Numbered from the stretch's first letter, positions 1 through 5,816 are shown. The stretch is 6,862 bases of DNA from an uncultured Rhodoferax sp. (GCA_936943465.1 CAKZJN010000083.1:1-6862), one strand, 5' to 3'. Made by a program: numbers and translations. The notes: generated from the letters alone by a model not told the origin.

Positions 1-392
1 TTCACCGCCGCCGAGTTGACCGTGTTGGCCTGCACCGAGAGGTGAATTTCCATGTCCGGCCAGGCTTCGCGCGCCATCATGATCAGGCCGGGGTCGGACA
101 TGATCATGGCGTCGGGCTTGAGCGCAATCACCGGGTTCATGTTGTTGACGTAGCTTTTGAGCTTGTTGTCGTGCGGATAGATGTTGGACACCAGATAAAA
201 CTTGTTGCCCAGACGGTGGGCGGTGTCGATGCCCTGCTTGAGGGTGGCGAGGTCGCCAAAGTCGTTGTTGCGCACGCGCAGCGAATAGCGCGGCTGGCCG
301 GCATAGACGGCAGTGGCGCCGAAGGCAAACGCGGTCTCCAGCATGGACAGCGATCCGGCTGGGGCGAGGAGTTCAGGAGTCTTGATAGGCAT
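1..392 (-). CDS. trhP: Peptidase U32-family tRNA hydroxylation protein TrhP (YegQ), N-terminal 130 residues, cut at window edge
   Basis: The reverse strand from the ATG at 392-390 gives an open frame of 130 residues that runs off the left edge. It begins MPIKTPELLAPAGSL and contains AGQPRYSLRVRNN (residues 31-43), KFYLVSNIYPHDNKL (64-78), DAMIMSDPGL (94-103) and IHLSVQAN (116-123). These match from memory the start of E. coli YegQ/TrhP (about 450 residues) and set it apart from the paralogue RlhA and from UbiU/UbiV, which lack the AGQPRYSLRVRNN block. In enterobacteria TrhP works in the prephenate-dependent route to 5-hydroxyuridine at tRNA position 34; the same role here is inferred. The Fe-S cluster cysteines lie beyond the window. 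The start has no Shine-Dalgarno sequence, and a GATAAT hexamer sits just upstream, so the message may be nearly leaderless. The neighbouring reductase is divergent. Confidence 0.93.
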   Translation of the reverse strand, partial: MPIKTPELLAPAGSLSMLETAFAFGATAVYAGQPRYSLRVRNNDFGDLATLKQGIDTAHRLGNKFYLVSNIYPHDNKLKSYVNNMNPVIALKPDAMIMSDPGLIMMAREAWPDMEIHLSVQANTVNSAAV

Positions 393-399
393 AAGCCCG

Positions 400-405
400 A
401 TTATC
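400..405 (-). promoter_or_regulatory. Candidate -10 element of trhP
   Basis: Read on the minus strand, bases 405 to 400 are GATAAT, five of six matches to TATAAT. Transcription would start at about base 393, next to the trhP ATG at 392, giving an essentially leaderless message. That fits the absence of a Shine-Dalgarno sequence. No good -35 hexamer is visible 16-18 bases upstream. On the plus strand the overlapping hexamer GATTAT (399-404) could serve the divergent reductase in the same way. This is a pattern match only. Confidence 0.3.
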
Positions 406-413
406 CTTGCAGC

Positions 414-1172
414 ATGAAAAAACACCTCACCATCCTCACCGGCGCTTCCCGTGGTATGGGACTGGCGCTGGCCGAGCAACTGCTTGCGCCTGACGCGCTA
501 CTGCTCTGCATTTCCCGCCGATCCAACCCCGCCCTGCAGGCGCAGGCCGCCGCGTGTGGTGCCGCACTTTTCCAATGGGAGGCCGATTTGAGTGCCCCCG
601 AACCGGTGGCGCAGCGGCTAAGGGAATGGCTGCAAGCCCAAGACGCAGCCGATTTGGCCAGCGCCGCCCTGATCAACAACGCCGGGGTGATTTCCACGCT
701 CAGCCCCTTGCGCGAGGGTGACGCGGCCGAGTTAGCCGCAGCCCTGCGGGTCGGACTGGAGGCCCCCATGCTGCTATGCGCCGCCTTTCTGGGTGCCACA
801 CAAAGCTGGGATGCGGTGCCGCGCAAAGTGCTCAATATTTCGTCGGGATTGGGGCGCCGGGCCATGGCCTCGTCGGCCGCCTACTGCGCCGCCAAGGCCG
901 GCATGGACCATTTCACCCGCTGTATGGCGCTGGAAGAGGCGCTGCTACCGCATGGTGCCAAAGTGTGTTCACTGGCCCCCGGCGTGATTGATACCGACAT
1001 GCAGGTACAACTGCGCAGCGCCGATGCCAGCCGTTTCCCCGACCGCCCCGGCTTTGCTGCTTTGCATGAAAAAGGCCAGCTAAGCAGTCCGCATGACGCG
1101 GCACAACGCTTGCTGGCCTATTTGGCCCGACCCGACTTTGGAGCCGAACCGGTCGCCGATGTAAGGGGCTAA
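414..1172 (+). CDS. Short-chain dehydrogenase/reductase (SDR), probably NADP(H)-dependent
   Basis: This is a 252-residue classical SDR, the usual family length. The cofactor-binding motif is TGASRGMG at residues 9-16. The NNAG motif is at 88-91, the catalytic Ser is S143 or S144 (in NISSG), and the catalytic YxxxK is Y157/K161. The PG after strand 6 is at 189-190. R14, together with S35/R36 after the second strand, suggests a preference for NADP(H). Overall it resembles sepiapterin- or benzil-reductase-like bacterial SDRs, but the substrate cannot be read from sequence. I chose ATG 414 because the fold begins at once (MKKHLTILTGASRG). The in-frame extension back to base 42 lies entirely antisense to trhP. 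No Shine-Dalgarno sequence precedes the start. It diverges from trhP with a 21-base gap and converges on the thiolase. Confidence 0.9.
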   Translation: MKKHLTILTGASRGMGLALAEQLLAPDALLLCISRRSNPALQAQAAACGAALFQWEADLSAPEPVAQRLREWLQAQDAADLASAALINNAGVISTLSPLREGDAAELAAALRVGLEAPMLLCAAFLGATQSWDAVPRKVLNISSGLGRRAMASSAAYCAAKAGMDHFTRCMALEEALLPHGAKVCSLAPGVIDTDMQVQLRSADASRFPDRPGFAALHEKGQLSSPHDAAQRLLAYLARPDFGAEPVADVRG

Positions 1173-1192
1173 CCTCTATCGAACCGCGCAAA

Positions 1193-1283
1193 AACCTGGG
1201 TGACAGGGTGTTCTGCGCAGGTAAAGGAGGTGCCCGCCTTGGCGGGCGGGGGACACGGAGCAGAGCACCCTGTCACCCCGGTT
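1193..1283. repeat. Long inverted repeat with nested hairpin between convergent genes; possible bidirectional terminator or miniature repeat element
   Basis: Arms at 1193-1216 and 1260-1283 pair over 24 positions. There is one mismatch (T1197/C1279) and one G-T wobble (T1211/G1265); the core pairs GGGTGACAGGGTG with CACCCTGTCACCC. Inside, GCCCGCC (1232-1238) and GGCGGGC (1241-1247) form a second hairpin. The element fills most of the 121-base gap between the SDR stop and the thiolase stop. It could end transcription from both sides as an RNA hairpin. However, there is no T-tract after the stem on either strand, which argues against a classical intrinsic terminator. The length and near-perfect arms also fit a dispersed palindromic (REP/MITE-like) element. 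I do not recognise a named family. Confidence 0.75.
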
Positions 1284-1293
1284 GCCGCACTGA

Positions 1294-2481
1294 TTACAGG
1301 CGTTCGAACACCACGGCGATACCTTGACCGCCGCCGATGCACATGGTCACCAGACCGTACTTGCCGCCCACGCGTTGCAGTTCATAAATCAGCTTGGTGG
1401 CAATGAACGCGCCGGAGCAGCCGATGGGGTGACCCAGGGCAATCGCGCCGCCGTTGGGGTTGGTCTTGGTCATGTCCAGACCCAGACCGCGGGACACGGC
1501 GATGGCTTGAGCCGCGAAGGCTTCGTTGCTTTCGATCACGTCCATCTGGTCCAGTGTCAAACCGGCCTTCTTCAGAGCCAGCTTGGAAGCGGGGATGGGG
1601 CCTTCGCCCATGATTTCGTTGGGCACACCAGCCACCGCGTAGGACACCAGGCGGGCCATCGGCTTGTGACCAGCAGCAGCAGCCACTGCAGCGTCGGCCA
1701 GCACGAAGAAGGCTGCGCCGTCGTTAATGCCGGAAGCGTTACCAGCGGTCACGGAGCCGCCTTCCTTCTTGAATGCGGGCTTGAGCTTGGCCAGCGATTC
1801 GATGGTGGTTTCGGGCTTGCAATGCTCGTCGGTGTCAAACACCACTTCGCCCTTGCGGGTTTTCTTGGTGATCGGGACGATTTGGGACTTGAAGCGGCCT
1901 TCTGCGATGGCAGCAGCAGCGCGGCGGTGCGATTCGGCAGCCAGTGCGTCTTGCTCTTCGCGGGTGATGCCCCACTTGGTCACCAGGTTTTCAGCAGTCA
2001 CGCCCATGTGGCCCACGCCGAACGGGTCGGTCAGGGTGGAAACCATGGTGTCGATCATTTTGGAGTCGCCCATGCGTGCGCCATTGCGCATAGCGGCCGA
2101 CAGATAGCCGGCACGGCTCATGACTTCCACGCCACCGCCGATGCCGTAGTCGCAGTCGTTGAGCAGAATGTTTTGTGCGGTGGTCACAATGGCTTGCAGA
2201 CCGGAGGAGCACAGGCGGTTCAGCGCCATGGCCACGGAATCTTGCGACAGACCGGCCTGGATGGAGGCCACGCGTGCCACGTAGGGGAAACGGCTTTCGG
2301 TGGGGATGGTGTTACCCACGGTCACGTAGTTGATCGCCTTGGGATCCACACCGGAGCGTGTCACGGCTTCCTTCATCACGGTGCCGGCGAGTTCGCAGGG
2401 CTCAATGTCGGACAGCGAACCACCGAAAGTACCAATGGCGGAACGGGCTGCGCCCAAAACTACTACATCACGCTTGCTCAT
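1294..2481 (-). CDS. Acetyl-CoA C-acyltransferase / beta-ketothiolase, BktB-like
   Basis: This 395-residue thiolase is full length for the family. It catalyses reversible thiolytic cleavage or condensation of acyl-CoA with acetyl-CoA, in cytoplasmic fatty-acid or polyhydroxyalkanoate metabolism. The nucleophile is C91 in NRLCSSGLQA. The other active-site motifs are NEAFA (319-323), GHPIG with H351, and CIGGGQG with the general base C381. Further blocks (GARMGD, HMGVTAENL, VFDTDEH, VTAGNASG) resemble Ralstonia BktB as I remember it, so it may accept chains longer than C4; that specificity is inferred. The start is ATG 2481, preceded by AGGAGA at 2489-2494 with a 7-base spacer. An extension of eight residues upstream would place the Shine-Dalgarno inside the coding region. 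It lies 106 bases downstream of the dioxygenase on the same strand, with no obvious functional link. Confidence 0.95.
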   Translation of the reverse strand: MSKRDVVVLGAARSAIGTFGGSLSDIEPCELAGTVMKEAVTRSGVDPKAINYVTVGNTIPTESRFPYVARVASIQAGLSQDSVAMALNRLCSSGLQAIVTTAQNILLNDCDYGIGGGVEVMSRAGYLSAAMRNGARMGDSKMIDTMVSTLTDPFGVGHMGVTAENLVTKWGITREEQDALAAESHRRAAAAIAEGRFKSQIVPITKKTRKGEVVFDTDEHCKPETTIESLAKLKPAFKKEGGSVTAGNASGINDGAAFFVLADAAVAAAAGHKPMARLVSYAVAGVPNEIMGEGPIPASKLALKKAGLTLDQMDVIESNEAFAAQAIAVSRGLGLDMTKTNPNGGAIALGHPIGCSGAFIATKLIYELQRVGGKYGLVTMCIGGGQGIAVVFERL

Positions 2482-2488
2482 GCTTATG

Positions 2489-2494
2489 TCTCCT
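2489..2494 (-). promoter_or_regulatory. Ribosome binding site fixing the thiolase start
   Basis: The minus strand reads AGGAGA, seven bases before the ATG at 2481. This is the strongest Shine-Dalgarno on the minus strand of the window. It selects the MSKRDVVVLG start over the in-frame ATG at 2505. Confidence 0.75.
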
Positions 2495-2587
2495 GGTTGC
2501 TTCAAAAAAGGGAAAAGATTGACGAGTCGGAACGGCTCAGTGGGCAGAAATTCTGAACCTGCATTCGTACCGCTTGCTTACAGTAGT

Positions 2588-3334
2588 CTATCGCGAAGAC
2601 TCGGCCTGGAAGCCGCCTGCGCGCAGGGTTAACACCAAGGTATCGCGATAACCGCCCGGTCCGGCGGGCTGAATCGGCGTGGTTTCGTGGATAACCCGCG
2701 CGTCGTCGAGCAGCAGCACCGACCAGGGTTCTTCCAGCGTAAAACGCTGACCATTCGGGCCCGCAGCCTCGAAAACCCGGGTTTCGCCGCCTTTGACGCC
2801 CTGGCGACCCACCATAAACACCGCCACCATGTCCACACCGTCGCGGTGCGCGCCTTCTGGGGTCGGGCGGCCGATGCCGTCGGTCGTATCAATTCGGAAC
2901 TGGTGCGCCTCGACAAACCAGGGCTGCGCGCCTTTGAGGGCCGAGCACACCCGGCCGACCCAGGCCAGCAAATGCGCCCAGGCGGGCTGCGCCAAGACCT
3001 CCGGCAGCATGGGCTCGAAATGCCGCTCGATACCGCCGTGCAGGGCGTTGTACTCCACCGGCTGCCAGTGCGGCCGGTGCGGCATCTGCTCGACCCCATC
3101 GCCTTGCACCACAAAGCAACTGTGGCGACGCCGCCGGTAACGGCCACCGTCCCGCAAATAGGCGTCGGGCGGCAAGTCGTTCCAGCCCGCACACCAAGCC
3201 TGCAATTGCGCCAGGCTCACGCCGCTGAGTTGCGTCACATGCTGCGCGCCCAGTACGGCGTACCCCTGCTGCTGCAGGGTGGCGTCCAATTCGGTGGGGA
3301 TGGCAAGCGCGGGAGGGGAGAAAGAAAGGGTCAT
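2588..3334 (-). CDS. 2-oxoglutarate/Fe(II)-dependent dioxygenase, isoleucine-dioxygenase-like (2OG-Fe_Oxy_2 type)
   Basis: This 248-residue protein has the core of the family that includes Bacillus L-isoleucine 4-hydroxylase (IDO). Colinear blocks are EAHQFRID (143-149 region), GAHRDGVDMVAVFM (161-174), a GGET block (182-185), EEPWSVLLLDDARVIHETTPI (around 201-221) and YRDTLVLTL (229-237). The inferred Fe(II) ligands are H163, D165 and H216, and R230 would bind the 2-oxoglutarate carboxylate. These positions align with HKD, VFHAVTP and FRDILLVTF in IDO as I recall it. Members oxidise free amino acids or related small molecules using O2 and 2-oxoglutarate; the substrate here is unknown. The start is uncertain: ATG 3334 (MTLSFSPP) is preferred on family length, but no Shine-Dalgarno precedes it. 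ATG 3364 and GTG 3403 are in-frame alternatives. A GATAAT (3368-3363, minus strand) could be its -10. It is divergent from the hemerythrin gene. Confidence 0.87.
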   Translation of the reverse strand: MTLSFSPPALAIPTELDATLQQQGYAVLGAQHVTQLSGVSLAQLQAWCAGWNDLPPDAYLRDGGRYRRRRHSCFVVQGDGVEQMPHRPHWQPVEYNALHGGIERHFEPMLPEVLAQPAWAHLLAWVGRVCSALKGAQPWFVEAHQFRIDTTDGIGRPTPEGAHRDGVDMVAVFMVGRQGVKGGETRVFEAAGPNGQRFTLEEPWSVLLLDDARVIHETTPIQPAGPGGYRDTLVLTLRAGGFQAESSR

Positions 3335-3408
3335 GAACGATTCGCGGCAAAAACTGGGCGCCATTATCGGCGGCAATAGACCCAGCGCCGGGTCGAAAAG
3401 CACCCCCT

Positions 3409-3422
3409 ATGACCTGCGTCAA
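3409..3422 (+). promoter_or_regulatory. Candidate FNR/CRP-family operator (ATGAC-N4-GTCAA) upstream of hemerythrin
   Basis: The bases are ATGAC, CTGC, GTCAA. They keep the TGA-N6-TCA core of the FNR consensus TTGAT-N4-ATCAA, with 7 of 10 consensus positions matching. The centre, at 3415/3416, lies about 41 bases before the start predicted from the -10 hexamer TATGCT (3444-3449). That is the class II activator distance. The site sits in the 142-base region shared with the divergent dioxygenase, so it could affect both genes. An oxygen- or NO-sensing regulator would make sense for a hemerythrin, but this is inference from one imperfect site. Confidence 0.4.
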
Positions 3423-3443
3423 GGCGGGTTCAGCCGGGCTGGC

Positions 3444-3449
3444 TATGCT
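3444..3449 (+). promoter_or_regulatory. Candidate -10 element of the hemerythrin-YitT operon
   Basis: TATGCT matches the sigma-70 -10 consensus at four of six positions. It predicts a start near base 3456 and a 21-base leader that contains the GGAGA ribosome binding site at 3465-3469. There is no recognisable -35 hexamer at the usual distance, as expected if an activator bound at 3409-3422 replaces it. Confidence 0.35.
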
Positions 3450-3476
3450 CGCGGTCTCGAATTTGGAGAAGTTTGC

Positions 3477-3995
3477 ATGGACACAGCCGCCGCCACCCGT
3501 ACACCGGTGCAATGGAGCCCCACCCTGGCCCTCGATATGCCGGTGATGGACGAGACCCACGAAGAATTCATCGGCCTGCTGGCCGCCGTGGTCGAGTCCC
3601 CCGACGAAACGCTGTTGTCGCGCTGGGCCTTGCTGATCGACCACACCCAGGCCCACTTTGACCGGGAAGACCAGTGGATGGAAGCCACCGGCTTTGCCGC
3701 AGGCAACTGCCACGCCACCCAGCACGACGTCATCCTGCAGGTGATGCGCGAAGGCGGCAAGCGCGGCTTGCAGGGCGAACTCGATCTGGTGCGCCAGATG
3801 GCGCATGAGTTGGGCCTGTGGTTTGCCAACCATGTGCAAAGCATGGACAACGGGCTGGCGATGCATTTGCGCTCCGCTGGTTTTGACCCGGTCACCGGCG
3901 AAATCAGCCAACCCAATGCCCTGCCGACCGAACAACTGCACGGCTGCGGCGGCGGAACCTGCGGCACCGAACACGCCGACGAAGTCAGCGCGTGA
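3477..3995 (+). CDS. Hemerythrin-domain protein (bacteriohemerythrin) with Cys-rich C-terminal tail
   Basis: This 172-residue single-domain hemerythrin has all seven di-iron ligands in order: H28 (DETHEEF), H60 and E64 (HFDRE), H79 and H83 (HATQH), H119 and D124 (HVQSMD). Such proteins bind O2, and some bind NO, at a non-heme di-iron centre, either storing or delivering oxygen or sensing it. It is soluble, with no signal peptide or membrane segment, and no signalling domain is attached. The core ends near residue 140. A tail follows with H155, C157, three glycines, C162 and H166 (LHGCGGGTCGTEH), which is not part of the fold and looks like a possible metal or redox site. The start is ATG 3477, with GGAGA at 3465-3469 seven bases upstream. 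The longer frame back to 3279 overlaps the divergent dioxygenase. The stop overlaps the start of the YitT-family gene, implying an operon. Confidence 0.93.
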   Translation: MDTAAATRTPVQWSPTLALDMPVMDETHEEFIGLLAAVVESPDETLLSRWALLIDHTQAHFDREDQWMEATGFAAGNCHATQHDVILQVMREGGKRGLQGELDLVRQMAHELGLWFANHVQSMDNGLAMHLRSAGFDPVTGEISQPNALPTEQLHGCGGGTCGTEHADEVSA

Positions 3996-4606
3996 TCGAT
4001 GACAGCGCACCGGACCTGCGCCACCGCCCCTACGAAGACGTCCAGGCGCTGATTACCGGCACCCTGTTTGTCGCGCTGGGCGTGGTGATGTTCGGGCGCA
4101 CCGGATTGCTGACCGGCGGCACCGCCGGCATTGCCTTCCTGATTCACTACGCCACCGGCTGGAACTTCGGGTTGGTATTTTTCACCATCAACCTGCCCTT
4201 TTATGGCCTGGCGTTTCAGCGCATGGGAAAGGCCTTTACCTTCAAGACCTTTGCCTCGGTGGCGCTCCTGGCCGGCATTAGCAACGTCCTGCCCCATCTG
4301 CTCGAATTCGGTGCCATTCAACCGGTGTTTGCTGCGGTAGCGGGTGGTTTGCTGATGGGCACGGGCATGCTGATTCTGTTCCGGCACCGCGCCAGCCTGG
4401 GTGGGTTTAACGTGCTGGTGCTGTATTTACAGGAACGCTACGGCTGGCGCGCCGGCCTGATCCAGATGGGCCTGGACTGCACCATCGTGGTACTGGCTCT
4501 GGCGCTCTCCGACTGGTGGCATGTGGCGCTGTCGGTTCTGGGTGCTGTGGTCATGAACCAGACATTGGCCCTGAACCACCGAAAAGGCCGTTACGTGGCG
4601 ATCTAA
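3992..4606 (+). CDS. YitT-family (DUF161) integral membrane protein, short form
   Basis: This 204-residue hydrophobic protein has the YitT-family repeat signature: TGTLFVALGVVMF (22-34), GLLTGGTAGIAFLIHYATG (38-56), FGLVFFTINLPFYGLAF (59-75) and ASLGGFNVLVLYLQERYG (134-151). About five to six membrane segments are expected, near residues 18-35, 39-54, 58-76, 86-104, 110-130 and 156-188. The molecular function is not established; transport is often suggested. Many Bacillus members run to about 280 residues with a C-terminal DUF2179 domain. This one ends after the membrane part, a form I believe is usual in proteobacteria. The start is GTG 3992, overlapping the hemerythrin TGA in a GTGA junction, with little Shine-Dalgarno of its own, so translation is probably coupled. 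The second half contains the typical GLLMGTGMLILFRHRASLGG pattern (residues 119-138). Confidence 0.88.
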   Translation: MIDDSAPDLRHRPYEDVQALITGTLFVALGVVMFGRTGLLTGGTAGIAFLIHYATGWNFGLVFFTINLPFYGLAFQRMGKAFTFKTFASVALLAGISNVLPHLLEFGAIQPVFAAVAGGLLMGTGMLILFRHRASLGGFNVLVLYLQERYGWRAGLIQMGLDCTIVVLALALSDWWHVALSVLGAVVMNQTLALNHRKGRYVAI

Positions 4607-4654
4607 AGCGCTGGGGGCTAGGATGCGCGGATTCAATCTGCCCTTGGAGTTGCC

Positions 4655-5695
4655 ATGCCCCTGTCTCACCTTGTCAATCACCAAATCCGCCTCGCCGCGC
4701 GCCCGGTTGGGTTGCCGCAACCTAGCGATTGGAATCACACCAGCGAACCCGTTGCCGAGCCGGCCGACGGTGCGGTGCTGGTCAAAACCCTCGCGTTGTC
4801 GCTCGATCCGGCCATGCGCGGCTGGATGAACGAGGGCAAGAGCTATATCGCGCCGGTGGGTTTGGGCGAAGTCATGCGGGCCGGGGGTGTTGGCCAGGTG
4901 ATGGCCTCTCGCAACGACCGGTTTAAGCCGGGTGACTGGGTGAGCGGCGGACTCGGGGTGCAGGAATATGCCCTAGTTGGTGCCGAGGCACTGCAACGCA
5001 ACGCACTCTTCCCCATCGATCTGGCAAGCGGCAGCCTGACCCAGTGGCTCAATGTGCTGGGCATGCCGGGCATGACCGCCTATTTTGGCCTGATGGACAT
5101 TGGCCAACCCCAACCCGGCGAGACGCTGGTGGTGTCGGGAGCCGCCGGTGCCGTGGGCCAAACGGTCGGTCAACTGGCGCGTATCAAGGGCTGCCGGGTA
5201 GTGGGCATTGCCGGTGGTCAAGCCAAATGCGACTGGGTGGTGCAGCAACTCGGCTTTGACGCCTGCATTGACTACAAGGCGTCGACTACTGCCGTGCGTG
5301 ACGGGCTCAAGCAACACTGCCCGGATGGTGTCGATATCTACTTTGACAATGTGGGCGGCGAGATTCTGGACACGGTGCTCACCCGCATCCGCCGCCGGGC
5401 GCGCATCGTCATTTGCGGCGCCATTAGCCAGTACAACAGCACCACGGCGGTGCAGGGTCCCAAAAACTACCTGAGCCTGCTGGTCAACCGCGCCCGCATG
5501 GAGGGCATGGTGGTGTTTGACTATGCCGACCGCTATCCGCTGGCGGTGCGCGAACTGGCGGGCTACCTGCAAGATGGACGCATGCAGAGCCGCGAAGATG
5601 TGGTGCAGGGTCTGCAACAGTTTCCGCAAGCCTTGCTCAAGCTGTTCAACGGCGAAAACTTCGGCAAACTGGTGCTCGAAGTGGCGAAGCCCTGA
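4655..5695 (+). CDS. NADPH-dependent alkenal/one reductase, zinc-independent MDR superfamily (CurA/YncB, leukotriene B4 dehydrogenase-like)
   Basis: This 346-residue protein is typical in length for the family. The N-terminal catalytic domain has SLDPAMRGWMNEGKSY (49-64) and GVGQVMASRNDRFKPGDWV (78-96). The nucleotide-binding domain follows: MPGMTAYFGL (137-146), SGAAGAVGQTVGQLA (161-175), a K191 block likely contacting NADPH phosphate, DYK (206-208), FDNVGG (230-235), CGAISQYN (254-261) and a final GKLVLEV (337-343). The family reduces the C=C bond of alpha,beta-unsaturated aldehydes and ketones, including curcumin and prostaglandin-like substrates, in the cytoplasm. The likely job is detoxifying reactive enones; the natural substrate is unknown. 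No zinc-binding cysteine set is seen. ATG 4655 has GGAG at 4646-4649 five bases upstream. It follows YitT by 48 bases; TAGGAT (4619-4624) is a weak possible -10, so it may be read through or have its own promoter. Confidence 0.93.
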   Translation: MPLSHLVNHQIRLAARPVGLPQPSDWNHTSEPVAEPADGAVLVKTLALSLDPAMRGWMNEGKSYIAPVGLGEVMRAGGVGQVMASRNDRFKPGDWVSGGLGVQEYALVGAEALQRNALFPIDLASGSLTQWLNVLGMPGMTAYFGLMDIGQPQPGETLVVSGAAGAVGQTVGQLARIKGCRVVGIAGGQAKCDWVVQQLGFDACIDYKASTTAVRDGLKQHCPDGVDIYFDNVGGEILDTVLTRIRRRARIVICGAISQYNSTTAVQGPKNYLSLLVNRARMEGMVVFDYADRYPLAVRELAGYLQDGRMQSREDVVQGLQQFPQALLKLFNGENFGKLVLEVAKP

Positions 5696-5760
5696 CGCGC
5701 CTGCGTAACGCAACGGGATACTGCCTGTGTAGTTTCACGGATTCACAGCGCGCTCCACCA

Positions 5761-5777
5761 TGGCACATTTACTGCAT
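5761..5777 (+). promoter_or_regulatory. Candidate sigma-54 (RpoN) -24/-12 promoter upstream of the amino-acid binding protein gene
   Basis: The bases are TGGCAC, ATTTA, CTGCAT, against the consensus TGGCAC-N5-TTGCA(T). There is one mismatch, and GG and GC are exactly ten bases apart. The start would be near 5787, giving a leader of about 153 bases. Nitrogen-controlled expression of an amino-acid transporter would be sensible. I could not see a clear NtrC-type enhancer in the 65 bases upstream. Confidence 0.4.
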
Positions 5778-5787
5778 GGGTTTTGAC

Positions 5788-5816
5788 TTGGAAAGCATTG
5801 CAAATTTGCTTATAAG
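5788..5816 (+). promoter_or_regulatory. Candidate sigma-70 promoter upstream of the amino-acid binding protein gene
   Basis: TTGGAA (5788-5793) and TATAAG (5811-5816) are separated by exactly 17 bases. They match consensus at four and five of six positions. The predicted start is near 5823, with a leader of about 117 bases. The spacer contains the perfect palindrome GCAAATTTGC (5800-5809), a possible operator. The region is clearly AT-richer than its surroundings. Confidence 0.5.

Noticed and set aside
42..413. Upstream in-frame extension of the SDR (124 extra residues from ATG 42)
   Set aside because: It is entirely antisense to the conserved trhP reading frame, and the SDR fold starts immediately at ATG 414.
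1200..1406. 68-codon open frame starting in the inverted repeat
   Set aside because: It runs through the hairpin and into the antisense of the thiolase 3' end. No codon or domain support was seen, and the Shine-Dalgarno-like sequence lies inside it rather than before it.
1324..2556. 410-codon plus-strand open frame antisense to the thiolase
   Set aside because: It is a His/Gly/Ala-rich shadow typical of GC-rich DNA, with no domain signature. The minus-strand thiolase has complete catalytic motifs and a good ribosome binding site.
2506..2587. Possible terminator for the dioxygenase before the thiolase (GAGCCG/CGACTC stem, then T-rich stretch, minus strand)
   Set aside because: The stem is only six positions with a mismatch on the transcribed strand, and the T-rich run is interrupted and distant. 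This is too weak to call.
2889..4010. 373-codon minus-strand open frame spanning the dioxygenase start region and the hemerythrin
   Set aside because: It overlaps two well-supported genes in other frames, has low-complexity composition and shows no recognisable domain.
3443..4387. 314-codon minus-strand open frame antisense to hemerythrin and YitT
   Set aside because: The composition is shadow-like and no motif is present. The plus-strand genes have all ligands and family signatures.
4973..5713. 246-codon minus-strand open frame antisense to the MDR reductase
   Set aside because: It is an antisense shadow. The plus-strand reductase is complete and has a ribosome binding site.
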